A stretch of 64,000 nucleotides of DNA from Bettongia penicillata ogilbyi (taxonomy: Eukaryota > Chordata > Mammalia > Diprotodontia > Potoroidae), in the NCBI GenBank assembly GCA_023548195.1, contig JAJHZJ010000335.1, forward strand, positions 4,869,967 through 4,933,966, in the 5' to 3' direction. How positions within the stretch are numbered: position 1 is the stretch's first letter; every line of letters begins with the position of its first letter. The notes under the pieces are model-generated. The model was given only the letters and a program-made list of their open reading frames with translations. It searched no databases and was not told where the DNA came from. The translations under genes were made by a program, and so were the position numbers. Positions 34,850 to 47,689 of the stretch are shown in pieces.

Positions 34850-36520
34850 CACTGGCCCTTCAAACTACCCCCCCACCCCCATTTGCCAGCATCTCCTTGG
34901 CAGACTCCTGTCCCTTGAAACAGACGTTTGCAGTGAGGGATGGAAGCCAAATGGAGAGAAAGCAGCAGAGAGGACGAAAACGATGTGAAAAGAATGTCTG
35001 CAATGTAATGGGGGGAGAAGCCCAGCTGCAAGGCCCACTGGGTGGCGGGGAGGTTGGGTTACACACGCTCATTGAGTTCCACCAAGGGACAAAAAGAATC
35101 CTGAAGGGGATGAAGAAGAAGCCCTGTGAATGGATTGGGGGATGCTGGGACTGGAGGGGAGGGAGGTAGGGAAGACACCCAAAGGTGTTGTGGGGACTTG
35201 GTAGCCCCTTTCTGGTCTAGTACCTCTTCCTCCCAGAGGATAAGAAATGGATTCTTGTAAGTGGTATTTGGAGGCTCCCAACGTGCTACTGAAGCCTCAG
35301 CTTTGTCCAAGGAAAGCATGCCACATGAGCTAATACTGGCAAAGTTAGAAAAAAATCAGAAGCTGATTCCTCACAATTTACCTTTGTGGAAACAACTGAA
35401 ACAAACCAGTGAATGAAAAAGCCCAAACAGTAAATACTCAGCATGTGCCAGCCGCTGCCCAAACCAATGAAGATATAAACACAAGGAAGCAAACAGCAGT
35501 AAGTGCTACAGTGCCCAGCTACGCAGGACTATTCATTAGAGCACCAGATTGGAGGTGGAATCGGTAGCTATGGAGCATGGAAGGGAGATAAAGGAAATTG
35601 TAGGACAGAGAAAAATGACCTAGGACTCTGCCTCCTAGATCAGAGAAGACACAGAATAGTAGGGAATTTTAGAGATAAGTACTGTAGGCCACAGATCACG
35701 TCTGGGATGTCACCTTTCTCCAGGCTGGACACACTACAGGGTCTGTTGTCAATAAAAATGTTTCATAGCAGCCCTGCTCAACATTGCTTAGTGATTTGAG
35801 AACCGACTTTTAAGTTGACCTTTGAAATTCCATATCCATAGAAACAAACTGTTAATAACATGGAGGCAAAAGTATTTTGGGCATATAAATGATTATTGAT
35901 ATTAATAACAACAACATGGAAAATTCTTAAGCCTTTAAAAGCCAATTCCAACCCCCAACTGTCTTTGCTGTTGGCCACTTGACTTGACAGCTCAATCATT
36001 CCCTCCTGCCCACAGAGCCCACACCCTCTTTCCTTTGCCCCAAATTGGCTTCTTTTGGGAAGCTCTTTGAAGACTTCTACGCCTAAGGTGTACCTTTCCA
36101 AGTAAAGCTAAAAAGGCAGAAGAAAAAAGGAATCTTTCCCCTTTAGAGATTTAACCACATTCTATTTAAGTACAAAGGAGGCCTCCTAACTGCTGGATTT
36201 GATGTCTGAGTTGTTTGTCTTACTGAGATCATAAGCCCTTAGGGTGGGTCTGTGTTGTCTTTCAAGTTTTGTTGGAATTCAGTTCACTTTGTCAGCATTC
36301 AATGAATAATCAATAACAGTCTGCATTTTACCTAGGCTCAGTAATCAATACTTTGAGTTTGGGCCCAAATATAAACACCTCCCACCCCCGGAAACATATG
36401 TAGTTGTCCACTGACAAAAGGTTTTGCTCCTTCCTTCCTCCTCCCCAAATACGGTTTAAGAAATAGAAAGTACAAGGGCCCCAAAATTTTAACAGGCTTT
36501 TTGCACAGAAGAAGAGTGTA
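34850..36520. other. Unassigned intronic sequence
   Basis: No gene or clear repeat is recognised. A segment near 36180-36310 has weak MIR/L2 resemblance. Confidence 0.35.
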
Positions 36521-36529
36521 AGATGTGTA

Positions 36530-36930
36530 GAATGGCAAGACCCCTACTCAAATGGACTACTCAGAGGCATCTCAAAGAATAAACAGAAAGTCCTTTATTG
36601 GGTTCTTGCAGGGATTGGACCCCCCTCCAAGTGGATCGGAGGAGGGGAAGCATTTTACAGAAGCAGATGCACAGTTACATAGCAGAAAACCACAAACCCC
36701 CACCTTACCACTTTGGTCAAGAGCCTGAGTGAGCAGTTTTATTTTCAGAACTAAGAAAATGAGAGTCAGCGAAACTGGGGAGAGGGGTGACAGATGGTTT
36801 CACAACTTCAAGTTTCCCCATATCATATGATTTTGATAAACTGAGACTCAGGCCTTATGTCTGCTTTACTTTGGACCTAGGTCCCTGAGAAGTCTTCACT
36901 GACTTATCACAATTCACACAGAAAGGTCAT
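36530..36930 (-). repeat. Probable retroviral LTR (U3-R-U5), antisense
   Basis: On the minus strand, 'gcaagaacccaataaaggac' carries the AATAAA signal, followed by 'tttctgtttattctttgaga' and 'ggggtcttgcca', an R-U5-like end near 36540. Upstream (36640-36930) lies a U3-like region. No coding remnant of an internal retroviral region is present, so it would be a solo LTR. Termini and family are uncertain. Confidence 0.55.
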
Positions 36931-37674
36931 TCTCTCTTCCCTCCTCAGCAGCCCGTTTGGTTGTAAAACTTGGAAATTTCACTAGGCCAAGCCTCTCTCC
37001 CTCCTCTCACTTTTCCATTGGATGACAAAGAGCTCCTTAGAGTCTCTGCAGGAGGAAGCAGCAATAGCCCTGGGGGGTTCTATTTATATAGCAAAGCTGG
37101 ACCCCATTGGGGACAAAATGTCAAGTCCTTGGGGAAGGGGATTCTTAAGAGGCCCCTTTCCACCATCCTGCCTTCCCCACTATGGTTCTTCCAGGGATGG
37201 AGAAAGAGCAGGTGAGTTCTGTAGGAAGCTCCCCTTCTCCAGGGGCTCCAGGGAAGATGGAGGGAATTGCCAGGAGCATACAAGGGCAGGGTGCGAGCTG
37301 GCCCCTCACCATGCCCAGCCCCAGGAAGCCCAGAGGGGACTAAGCTGGGTCTGTGGAACTAAAAGCAGACGTATAGGGAGTACTTTAGATAAATTAGATT
37401 TGGGGAGTCAATGTAGCAGCTTCTACTGAACTGTATAACATTGTAAAAAAACAAAACAAAACAAAAAACACTATTCTTTGATTGAATTTGATCTCAGTAC
37501 TGAAGATAAAATGTAGAACACAATTGTACCTCTGTTCTGATGGGGGACTTATCTAGAACTTTGTTCCTAAAACATCTTCACACTGGGCCTGATATCTACA
37601 CCTACTGTGGATAAAACATGTACTAGACACTGGAGTTTACAAAAATGACTAAAAATAATATTCCATATATATGT

Positions 37675-38105
37675 CTGAACATATCACTCCCCCACTCAAA
37701 AATCTTCAATAGCTCCCTATGGCCTTTCAGCCTGGCATTTAAAACCCTCTTTAAGTGGCTTCCACCTATCTTCCCAGATTGATTTCATTTTATCCCCTAT
37801 CATGTGCTCTACATTCCAGCCAAAGTGGCCCATTGTCTGGCTGTCCCCCAAACATGACACATTATCACCTGCCTTTCTGCCTTCTCCCAAGGTTCAGTTC
37901 AGATGCCACCTCTTATTCAGAAACCTTTCTTGAACCTCCAGGGGCAGCTGCTTTCTTCTAAAATTAATTAGGGATATATTCTATTCTTCCAGTAGAATGG
38001 AAGCTGTCTGAGATCAAGGACTGTTTCACTCTTGTCTCTGTGGCCTGGCCCCTAGCCTGGTGCCCTGTACAGTCCGTGTGTAATCAACATTTCTTGAACT
38101 GAAGA
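37675..38105 (+). repeat. L2 LINE 3' portion
   Basis: A well-preserved order of L2 blocks: 'tcaatagctccctatggcct', 'ttaaaaccctctttaagtgg', 'ccttctcccaaggttcagtt', 'cagatgccacctcttattca', 'tagaatggaagctgtctgag' and the terminal part to 38105. One of the clearest L2 copies in the window. Confidence 0.85.
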
Positions 38106-38109
38106 AAGA

Positions 38110-40385
38110 AAATCAGTCGTCTATCCATCTAGGGCTTACTTCTGGGAGAGAAGACAAACGTGTTCAGTTTGTAAGATTCCATAAGGAGACAGGAGTTACC
38201 AATGCTGGGACAGGAAGGGGAGAGGCCAGTGGGTGTGCCCATTTCCTCTGCCTCCCCAGGACTGGTGGGTTTTGCTAGCATTTTCCTGGGGGTACTCAGC
38301 ACATAGGAAGGAGGCTCAAGTGAAAAGTTAAGAGGTTGTAGCATCTATCCTTCTCTTTCATTATGATGAAGATGGGGCTTGCTCATGGGCACCTGTGTCA
38401 GGGTGGGGCAGGTCTTGAGCTGCTCTGAAAGTCCCACTCATAGATTAGCCCAGGATGGGGAGGAAGTCATGGTGAAGCAGAGCCAGTTAAGTTCACCCCT
38501 GGAGCTGGGTGTCACCATACCGTCCTCCAGTGGCACTGGGCATCATTAGCTTTGGTTTCCTAATAATAACTCATTTTAGCTTTAGGCTCCCTAAAGGCAC
38601 CACACAAATCAGAATATGATCAGTGCATAAGACAGTTACCAAAAAAAGTGCTGAGATATCTGAGGTGAGAGAGAGGGAATCAGAGGAGACTTTTTGGAGA
38701 TGGAAAAACTTGGGCTGAGCCTTTGAAGGTTTGACTTCAAATTTCCCCAAGTTCTATCATTCCTCTATTAAAAACAGATCAGTCAAGACTCTAAAAGGTT
38801 AAAGTATTTAATGGTCATATGCTAAGTAATGGAATTAGAGAGGAGATTCCTATATACGGCTCCTAGTCTAATGATGGAGTCGCTACCTTCTAAGCAAACA
38901 GATTTAGGCAGAACAGAGATGGGGTGAATGAGGTAATAAAGGTTTTTCCTTTGTATGGTAGACACCTGACAGACATTCAGTCTAGGGTTCTAAAACGTAA
39001 ATTCTGAGGGGAGAGGCTTTCAGTCATCCTGTCAAACTATAAAGATGCCCCCTCAGAAGAAGAAAAAGATCCAAGCCCAGATTTTCCACAAACTGTCTCC
39101 AAGTAACCAAGAACAATTCATGTTTCGTTGAGCAGTCATGGAAACTGACCACATCTTAAACTACTCATATGTGACGCTCAGAACCAAAGTGAGCAGGAAT
39201 TAGAGGCCGACGATTCAAAGAGACACAATCTAGAAAGTCTCTCCAACTAGCCCCTGGGTCTGTTCATCTCATCCAAAAGAGCGCTTGGGTGATTTCACAG
39301 CACAATGCCGCTCAGGGGCGTTTACTTCTGAGTGCTCAGGATGGAAATAATGTCATCAGGCTCCTGGTCTGCAGTGGGGCCATCCCAAAAGGAGCCTTGG
39401 CTTGGGAATCCACCCTGTTTCCCAAGAACTGCCTAGAAGAAGACTGCATGGTCTTCACTGATCATTTATTTTATTTTGTTTGTCAAATGCTTGACAAACT
39501 CACAACAAATGAATTTTTCCTTATTCTTTCTACCTAGGTCCCTGTTGGAATGAATCTTTGTGTCTAGTCTTCCGCAGAGATGGAGACAAGCTGCTGATAA
39601 GGGATGGAAACCCCACAAACTCAGCAACTACATCAGGTTCTAGGAGAATAGTTTGGTCTTAAAATGCGATGGTATCTTTAAATGTTAAGGAAGAGATCAA
39701 AACATAGATGTGTCTCATCTGACTTTCACCACAGATGCTGACCCACATGCTCACAGCTTCTCTAGGGTAAGAAGGCAAGAAGGGGAAAGGATGCCCACAG
39801 AATGCTTTTCTCCAGCAGACAGAACAGATCATAAAGGAGACTACAAAGTAATAAAGGGCCGGAAATTCAAGGGTGACGTTATGAGACCAAAAACATTTAT
39901 GGGAAGAAACATTTCCCATTTGTGTTACACAGGAAGAAGTATGAAAACTGCCTGTAAGACCTCGAACATAAGAGAAGGCTTCCTAGTAGCCTGCCAAGCT
40001 GAGGAAGAGGGAGGAGATGAAGGGGGGGACCCACAGAAATGGCCCCATCTTGGGTCCTGGTGATGGCTGGGATCAGGAAGGGCGACCCTGGTGTTTTCAT
40101 CTTGATAAATCAGCAGGGTTTGGCTACCCTCTCCTACCAAAGTAACTAGTTAGTGCAACAATCCAGATTCAGAAACAGAACAGATCTCTTTTTCCATTGG
40201 CAGGTAACCAAAGAAAATTTATTCTCCAATGAACAGTATAATAATATAATAAAAATAAGCCCATACTTATATCAAACTCCTTTCATGTGAAAGACTCAAA
40301 TTACCCTACCCACGTTATTCTGAATTCCCACTTTCCTGCCCTTCCAGCTCCCCAGCTGTGGGAGAGGAAGCAGGCTTCCTCCATG
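38110..40385. other. Unassigned intronic sequence
   Basis: No gene or repeat is recognised. Overlapping open frames at 39659-40140 lack recognisable domains. Confidence 0.35.
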
Positions 40386-40389
40386 GAGG

Positions 40390-40580
40390 ACAGGAGCATA
40401 GGATCACAGACCTTAGCAGTCAAGTAATCCAATCCCCTTCCTTTACAGGAGAGGCACCTGAGGCCCACATATGTTAAGTGACTTGTCTGAGGGCCCACGG
40501 CTAGAAGCACAAAAGGCAAGATTTGAACCCAGGTCCTTTGACCCCAGAGTGAGTGCTCTTTCTCCCCAGCTGCCTCCCAT
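40390..40580 (-). repeat. MIR/CORE-SINE, antisense
   Basis: 'ataggatcacagaccttagc', 'taatccaatccccttccttt', 'atgttaagtgacttgtctga', 'gatttgaacccaggtccttt' and 'agtgagtgctctttctcccc' give a nearly full antisense SINE. Confidence 0.8.
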
Positions 40581-40584
40581 ATGG

Positions 40585-41125
40585 CTGGTTCCTCTGGGTA
40601 TGGCCCCCACAGGCAGCATGGCGGGTAGTAAACGAGGCCTCTCTGGGGTGTCAGTTCCTCTACACGTCCTGGCAAAGGCTTTGCTGAACCACTTCAAAAG
40701 CAGCCCAGCAAAGTTCTTCTGTCGGCAGCCTAATACGCTGCCAAGAGTGGGGCCACAGGCCAAAGAGAAGCATTCGGGGAGCAGGGGGAAGGTAAGGAAG
40801 GTGTTTTCCTCCTAGATATGAGGTTGAGAATCAGGCAGGCTGAGTCATTAACCCTTTTCACCCACTTTTCTACCGGTGGTGTTGTTAGCTCCGCTGTCTA
40901 CATAAGGCATACATTCTGAAGTTAAACTGCCTGCCCTCAGAATCTCAGACTCTTTGCTTCCCATCATGACAGAGCCCTCAGAAACCTAAGGATCGGAAGC
41001 TTGAAGACAGATTGTGGACAAGAGGGGCTGAGTTATAACAGTATAACATCAAACTAGAAGAGACCCTCTCAGGACAAGAATGCAGTGTAGACACTGCAAC
41101 AACAGTGTTCAGTATGGATGGGGAT
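40585..41125. other. Unassigned intronic sequence
   Basis: No gene or repeat is recognised. Confidence 0.35.
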
Positions 41126-41129
41126 ATAA

Positions 41130-41460
41130 GGGAATTTATCAAGAGTTTATTGTGTGTGAGGCACTAGGCCAAGCTGGAGAAATGAGCTTGTCCTCTTCTG
41201 GAATTGTGTGTTGTAGACTTCTATAACTGGATGTTATTAACGATGCGACTGAATATTGCTTATGCAGTGAGATTAAAATCAATGCAAGTCAACAAATGCT
41301 GTCTCCGTGGGCTCTGGAGATACAAGGATAGCATAAGACAGTTCCTACCTTTGAGGTGCTTGCAGCCTGGCACAGCAGGTAAATTATGGGCAATTACAAT
41401 GATAATTAAACTTTTAGGTTCAAAGGAGAAGACCAAAGGAAGGGCTAAGGGAAATTTAAG
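41130..41460 (-). repeat. L2 LINE 3' end, antisense
   Basis: 'gagtttattgtgtgtgaggc', 'gtctccgtgggctctggaga', 'tacaaggatagcataagaca' and 'gttcctacctttgaggtgct' match inverted L2, interrupted by about 80 bp of unrelated sequence. Confidence 0.55.
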
Positions 41461-41491
41461 GGGGAAATGGTGAGTCTGATGTGTGCATCCA

Positions 41492-41537
41492 TACGTATAT
41501 ACATACACACATATATACAGATGAGTGTGTGTGTGTA
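41492..41537 (+). repeat. Imperfect (TA/CA/TG) simple repeat
   Basis: Alternating 'catacgtatatacataca', 'cacatatatac' and 'gtgtgtgtgtgt' tracts lie between the L2 piece and the following MIR. Confidence 0.7.
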
Positions 41538-41709
41538 ATGGCTTACATGACATTCTGCACAAGAGAATGCAAAGTAAACAGGAAATTCTTCTTTTCCTGA
41601 ACATTGCCAGCAGCAAGTACTACCCATGGATGCCCAGAAAGCATGCTCCAAGCAAGGAGAGGGAGATTTTCCAACAAGATCCCTGTTTTGAGGCCTGAAT
41701 AAAAATCTT

Positions 41710-41940
41710 AGCTTGCACTGATGTAGTTCCTAAGGTTAGTAAAGTGCTTCACGTGTCTCATTTTATTTGATTCTCACAACTACCCTAGGAGGTGGGTGCT
41801 ATTATAATCCTCCATGGACAGATCAGAAAACTAAGTCTGAGAGATGATGTGACTTTTCCAGAGTCACAGATCTAGCACCTGTCTGAGGTGGGATTTGGAC
41901 TTGGGTCATCTGACTCTAAGTCCAGCTGCCTCACTTTAGA
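41710..41940 (-). repeat. MIR-type SINE, antisense, near full length
   Basis: 'tctcattttatttgattctc', 'acaactaccctaggaggtgg', 'agagtcacagatctagcacc', 'gtctgaggtgggatttggac' and 'ctctaagtccagctgcctca' are in antisense order. Confidence 0.85.
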
Positions 41941-41974
41941 AGGAGAACTGGAAAACAATAACTCCATGATATGC

Positions 41975-42895
41975 ACACAATATGTCACGCAGAAAAGATG
42001 GTTCATAAAGCTATCTATAGCCATATGAAATCACTACTGATCAGAGAAATGCAAATTAAAACGACCTATCAAAAATGACAAATGTTGGAGGGCATGTGGG
42101 AAAACTAGGACACTAATGCACTGCTGGTGAAGTTGTGAACAGATCCAACCATTCTGGAGAGCAATTTGGAACTATGTGTAAAGGGCTATTAAACTGTGAA
42201 TATTCTTTGATCCAGCAGTGCTACTCCCAGGTCTATATCCTAAAGAGATTTTTTTAAAAGGGGGAGGAACCTATTCATACAAAACTATTTATAGCAGCTA
42301 TTTCATGGTGGCAAAGAATAGGAAACGGAGGGGATGCTCATAACTGGGGAATGGATGAACAAGTTGAGATATATGATTTTAATGGAATGTTACTGTGCTA
42401 TAAGAAATGATGAGCAGGATGCTTTCAGAAAAACCTGGAAAGACTTACATGAACTGATACAAAGTGAAGTGAGCAGAACCAGAACACTGCACACAGTAAC
42501 GGCAACATTGTAACAATGATCAACTGTCAATGACTTCGCTATTCTCAACAACACAATGACTGAAGAAAATTCCAAGATAACTCAAGATAAATCATGATCC
42601 ACTTCCAGAGAAAGAACTGATGGAGCCTGAACGCAGATCAAAGTATACTATTTTTCATTTTGTGTCTTTTTTCATGGTTTATTTTTCCTTTGGATCCGTG
42701 TCTTCTTTCACAACATGACTAATATGGCAATATATTTTGCATGATTGCACATGCATAACCTACATTAAATTGCTTACTGTCTCAGGGAGGGGGGAAGTGA
42801 GGAAGAAAATTTGGAACTCAAAAAAATTTTTTAAATGAATGTCAAAAATTGTCTTTATATGTAACTGGGGGAAAATAAAATATTTTTAAAAAGAA
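41975..42895 (+). repeat. 5'-truncated L1 LINE (ORF2 C-terminus and 3'UTR)
   Basis: 'aaagctatctatagccatat', 'agagaaatgcaaattaaaac', 'ggagagcaatttggaactat', 'actgggga'/'atggatgaac' and 'tgtgctataagaaatgatga' follow L1 ORF2, then a 3'UTR with 'cagggaggggggaagtgag' and an A-rich end. Frameshifts throughout show it is older than the L1 at 29350. Confidence 0.8.
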
Positions 42896-42899
42896 AAGG

Positions 42900-43685
42900 T
42901 GATTTAACTATTTCAGAGTGTAAAGTAAAAAGTTTCAGAAAAGAAGGGAAAAACCTCATCAAAATAGCCAACACCTCTCTTTGGGAGGTTTGGAACCATT
43001 TGGTGATGATCTTACCTTTTAAGCCCCATTAGATGTCTATTCTGGGGAAAAAATATCTAAACTGTTAAGACTGAGAAGTGATTTTCTTCTAAATACACAC
43101 TAATCTTTATAAGTTAAAACTTCATGTCCTATGAAGTTTCATTAATTGGTCTTCACTCACACATATTCTTAAATTTTTAATGTTTCACCGATTTTTTCGG
43201 ATCACTCTAATTTATGAACATTCTTCTTCTCTCTCCCCGTCTAATGATCCTTTACAACAACAACAACCCCCCAAAAACCAAAAGACTAGCTGAGGAAAAA
43301 AATGGCCATTTTATCAGCTGAGTTGAACAGTATATGCAGTGTTCCACAACCATAGTCTTCCACCTCTGAAAATGAGGGGAGTACGCACCTTCTTGGGAAC
43401 CAAAGCTGATCACCACAATTACACAGGGTTCATTTTGTGTTGTTTCCACTTACACGGTTGTAGTCATTGCATATATCTTTCTTCCCCGGAGCTACCTCAC
43501 TTCGCATCAGTTCATATAAATGCTCTTCTGTGCTTCTCTGAATTAATGTAATCAATAAGTATCGTGATTGTGTGTCCTTCCATGGATTTAGCAGTAAGAA
43601 GAAAAAGACAAAGTGAAGTGGTCTCCGCCCTCTCTACGGAGGAGAAAAACATGCTCGGAAACACAGCACAGATCCAGATCTAAAT
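42900..43685. other. Unassigned intronic sequence
   Basis: No gene or repeat is recognised. Confidence 0.35.
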
Positions 43686-43689
43686 CTCT

Positions 43690-44260
43690 TCTTATCTGTC
43701 TATGTATCTGGTTGGGGGAGGAGGGAAAGGAATGGGCGAGTGCCAGGATGGAGGATTTGGGAAAGGCTTTCCTGTAGAAGATGAGTCTGGAAGGAAAATG
43801 GGGATCCTGAGAGGCAGAAGTGAGGAGGGAAGGTATTTCGGGCAAGGGAGACAGCCAGTGCAAAGGTGTGCTGAATTCGAGGAGCAGTAAGTAGGTCAGT
43901 CTGACGGAGGAGTCGAGAGTGTGTAGGTGTGTAATATGTGATAAAGATGGGAAGATAAGTTGAGTCAGGGGGCAAAGAACTTTCCGTTCCAGACGGAGTT
44001 TACATTTAATCCTTAAGGTGATGGAGAGATACTGGAATGTAGGGGAGTGACATGTCAGATCTGCTCTTTAGGAAAATCTCCTTGGCAGTTCTGTGGCGCA
44101 TGGCTGCTGTTGTTATTGGTGGATGGATTTGAGTGGGAAGAGACTTGACAGGGAGACCAACCAGAAGGCTATTCTAATAATCTAGGTGAGAGGTGATAAG
44201 GACCTGAACTACAGTGGTGGTTGGTTGTTATGACTGGAGAAAAGTGGAGAGATGGGAAGA
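43690..44260 (-). repeat. L2 LINE 3' portion, antisense
   Basis: 'gggaaaggctttcctgtaga', 'agggagacagccagtgcaaa', 'gtgacatgtcagatctgctc', 'gaaaatctccttggcagttc' and 'accagaaggctattctaata' are inverted L2 body blocks in the correct order. The minus-strand open frames here are L2 noise. Confidence 0.75.
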
Positions 44261-44264
44261 TTCT

Positions 44265-45415
44265 TCACAGTCACCATTTCTTACAGCACATTAACATTCA
44301 ATTACATTAATGTACTATGACTTCATTTGGCAAATGATAGGCATCTACTTTGTCTCTCATTCTTTCCTACCACAAAAGGTGCTAAGGATATTTTGGCAAT
44401 CACCATTTTAAATAACCAGGTTTAAAAAATACACATCTTAGATAGGATAAAAATTGAGAAGAAGCATTATCCACCTTGCCATCAAACATGTGCCTCATCT
44501 TATGATTAAACCCATAAAGTTTGTGGGACCTAGAATTGGCATGTTTATCCCTCATGTTTCTAGGCAAGAGAAAAATGAAACTATTCTAAGACAGCTAACA
44601 TAATTGTTCTTAAAGAGTATCCCAAAGAGTTACCCAGTCTCTCCACTTGTGGTTCAAGGTACCACTACAGAAAACCTCTCTCAGATATACAGTCTGTAAA
44701 AATATAGCTTTGAGTAGTGAAGATGGCATATCAGGGGCTTCTCATCTTACCCTGCATATCTAAACCACCAGGTCAGGCCAGTGCTACCTCAGTTTCACTG
44801 GGACCCTACTTCTTGGGTGCTCCTTAGCAACCAAGTATCATCAGTTCATGTTTGAGAAGGCATAAGCAACATTAGTTCTAAGTTATAATACGAAGTTGGC
44901 TTTTGGCTTCAGAAAGAGAAGGGAACTTTGGGTACGGCAGGTGGTAAATGCTGGTGAATGTACTGGAACGCCCAAAAGCACTAAAATTAGAAAGGAAAAA
45001 AAATCTGCCTGACTCGGGGATTAGCTTAGTGTAGATTCTCTTTCAAATGGAAGCCAAAACACCTATTACATCACCCTGGCCGGCCTGCTTTTAATGGTCT
45101 GCAGACTTCAATGAGGCAAGTATCTTCTGAAGCTTTGAAGGAAGATAAAAAGGGGGCATTTCAAGTCCTTAAAACAACTGACCTCTCCAGGATTTCTCAC
45201 AACAATGTGTGTATTTTTCCCCTTGACTGAGAGTAAAAGAAAAGGAAAGCCAACAGCAATTGGGGCTGGAAATGAGACCAAGGTTCATGGTTGCGACTCT
45301 GTCAGAGTGGGAACTGAACCTAGCCTCAAGCCTCCCTAGTTCTTTTAGCACCTGACATGCCCCAGTCACTTGAGGGGACCACAAAAGGCTCCTAAGACAC
45401 AGACCTGGGAGGGCC
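44265..45415. other. Unassigned intronic sequence
   Basis: No gene or repeat is recognised. Confidence 0.35.
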
Positions 45416-45419
45416 TGTG

Positions 45420-45540
45420 GCAATCACAGCTAGTCTACACCCTGCAGATGACAGGTGAGGAAACCAAGGCCCAGAGAGCTTAGGAGATGTGCCCAAGAGA
45501 GCGAGGCAGATCCAGCGGTCGGATCCTGGAGCTTTTTTCC
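45420..45540 (-). repeat. MIR fragment, antisense
   Basis: 'cctgcagatgacaggtgagg', 'aaaccaaggcccagagagct' and 'tgtgcccaagagagcgagg' match the inverted MIR core. Confidence 0.65.
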
Positions 45541-45544
45541 CTTT

Positions 45545-46230
45545 ACTTAGTCCTCAGAGCAAACTAGACAATAAAAAGATGGGAATCCTTTCTGGGAAAA
45601 AGATAAACTAGTTACCGTGTTTTCTCTTTTCATGTCCTTGGCAAGGCAATTTCCTTGAGAAACTTTCTCAGGGGAATTTCTGGCCAGAATGACTAGCTCA
45701 AAGGAAGCAGTATTTCAGTCAAATCAGTTACAGAAAACCATGTGAAACAAATCCACAGGGAGGCTGCTCATCTTTTCAAGAAGATGCTGGAAGACTCCAC
45801 AACATGGTGGTAGATTCCTTCTCTTGCCCAGGTTCTCTAAGACCTTTCCCAGGGTTGATTTAAATATTGATTTTGCCAGTTTTTCCCCCGAGGCAGGATC
45901 AAACTATCCGGCGTCTATCTGGCCCTTGACCAAGAAGCTCCCTGCTATAGAAAGCCCTCACTGCTGAGTCTAGGGTTCGGATTTTCCCCAGCAAGAAAGG
46001 AGGGCCAAGAAGCCTGGACCCATTGCACTGAACTTCCAGAAGAACGCTAACACCGTCGGTTGGTGAAGTGCGTCATCACGCTCTTCCTACAGAAAGGCAC
46101 TCTGTGGGTGGGGTGCAGGAGGCCTCTGTTCCAACTTGACTGCTTGTCATTTTTGTTCGTCTGCCCCATGAGAACGTTTCAGGGAGTTAGCTGATTGACT
46201 AAGTGTATTAGACAGCTGAGGGGCACCAAG
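45545..46230. other. Unassigned intronic sequence
   Basis: No gene or repeat is recognised. Confidence 0.35.
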
Positions 46231-46234
46231 CCAG

Positions 46235-46570
46235 GACAGTCATAATTCACGTTTATGTAGTCTTTTATGGTTTATAAAGTGCTTTCTGAACGAGCGTCGT
46301 GTGAGGCAGATTGTGCTTCATTTTATCCCCATTTCATGGATGAAGAAATGGAAGATGAAAGAAGAGACATGACAGAAGATCACTGGCTAAGAGCTGGAAG
46401 GGACTTCAGAGGGCAGGTCCCCCATTTTACAGATGAGGAAGTGGAGGCCCAGACAGGTGAAGTGACTTGCCTGTTTCATAAGGAGTAAACCACAGAGCCG
46501 GGATTCACTCTCAAGTCCTGTGGTGACTCCAGGCTCAGAATTCTCCCCACTGTTCCACACTGTCTGCTGA
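46235..46570 (-). repeat. Two adjacent MIR-type SINE copies, antisense
   Basis: Two separate 'cccatttcatggatgaaga' and 'ccattttacagatgaggaag' cores about 90 bp apart show two SINE segments in the same orientation. The second continues through 'gtgaagtgacttgcctgt' to the tRNA-like head near 46560. Confidence 0.75.
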
Positions 46571-46639
46571 GAGGCACACGCACAGGAAGGGCTGGAGCTG
46601 GGGCTTGGACCTCACCTTGTGGCTCCAAGTTCACACTGT

Positions 46640-46985
46640 AGCCAGACAAGGCTTTTCTGTGCCCTTAACACATCTTACTTTTTCCCACATCTGTGCCTTT
46701 GCTGATACTATTTCCTATTCTAGGAAGGGCCTCCCTTTCCCTTGTCAGCTGCTGAATTCCTAGCTGCCCTTTTTTAAAAGCCTAAGCCTTACTCAAGCCC
46801 TGTGACTTGGGATGACCTTCCCCTCTAGACTTCATATACCCCACTGTCCCGCCTCCTTTAAAGCACCTGTTGTGCATCACTGGAGATTCGATTTCTCTCT
46901 ATAGTTGTATTTCCTTATCTTACTGGATTGCAAATTCCATGAAGTCAGTGACCCTGCCATCTAAATCTGGTACCTCACTCACCCC
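46640..46985 (+). repeat. L2 LINE 3' portion
   Basis: 'cctattctaggaagggcctc', 'aaagcctaagccttactcaa', 'ttccccactgtcccg'-like text and 'ggattgcaaattccatgaag' follow the L2 sense order. It lacks the final terminus. Confidence 0.65.
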
Positions 46986-47074
46986 AGTTCTTCGTCACTC
47001 TCCTCTCAGTTGAGCTGAAGTGAGACGCTATGGGCATGGTAAGCCAAAAGGACAAATCCTAGCAAGTGTGCTAG

Positions 47075-47480
47075 AACTGCAAAAGAGACAGAAAGGGTCT
47101 CAGAGGCCAACTGGTCCGGCCTGTGCCCAAACAAGAATCCAGGCTACAACACTGTCCACAGATCATTCAGCCTTCACAGACCACCTCCTGGATAGTGCTA
47201 AATGTTGGGATTTTTCACCTCCCATCAGGCTAAAATCTGCCTCTAGGTCATTCTGCCCAAACAAGGCTCAGTCTCCTTCCACATGACAGATCTTCCAGCA
47301 CTCACAGACTGGTATCCATCCTGTCATGTCCCCATCTTCTCTTTTCCAGGATAAACATCATAGAAAGTCTTGGTCACTACACAGCAGGCTTCACTGTACT
47401 TCTACATAGCCCTTGTTTCTTCCACCAATATTAGATGGTTTCTGAGCTCCCTTCCATCTCTCCCCTTATGATCCTGTAAT
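47075..47480 (-). repeat. CR1/L3 LINE remnant, antisense
   Basis: Plus-strand 'gggtctcagaggccaactgg', 'aggctaaaatctgcctctag', 'ctccttccacatgacagatc', 'atcctgtcatgtccccatct' and 'tctcttttccaggataaaca' are the antisense of the conserved CR1/L3 3' coding region. Confidence 0.65.
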
Positions 47481-47689
47481 CAGTGTGTGACTTCCCAACC
47501 TGTCTAGAGGTCTAAGTGACTGGGAAGATTGTTGGGACCTTCACAACAATAGGAAGATAAGAAGAGGGGGAGTTTGGAAAGAAAGATGAGATCAGTTTGG
47601 GACCGCTTATATCTTCTATTTAAAGAAAAGAGCTCAGGGCACACACCTCAACATTTCCCATCCAGCTGCTCATCTGGACTTTATCACTG

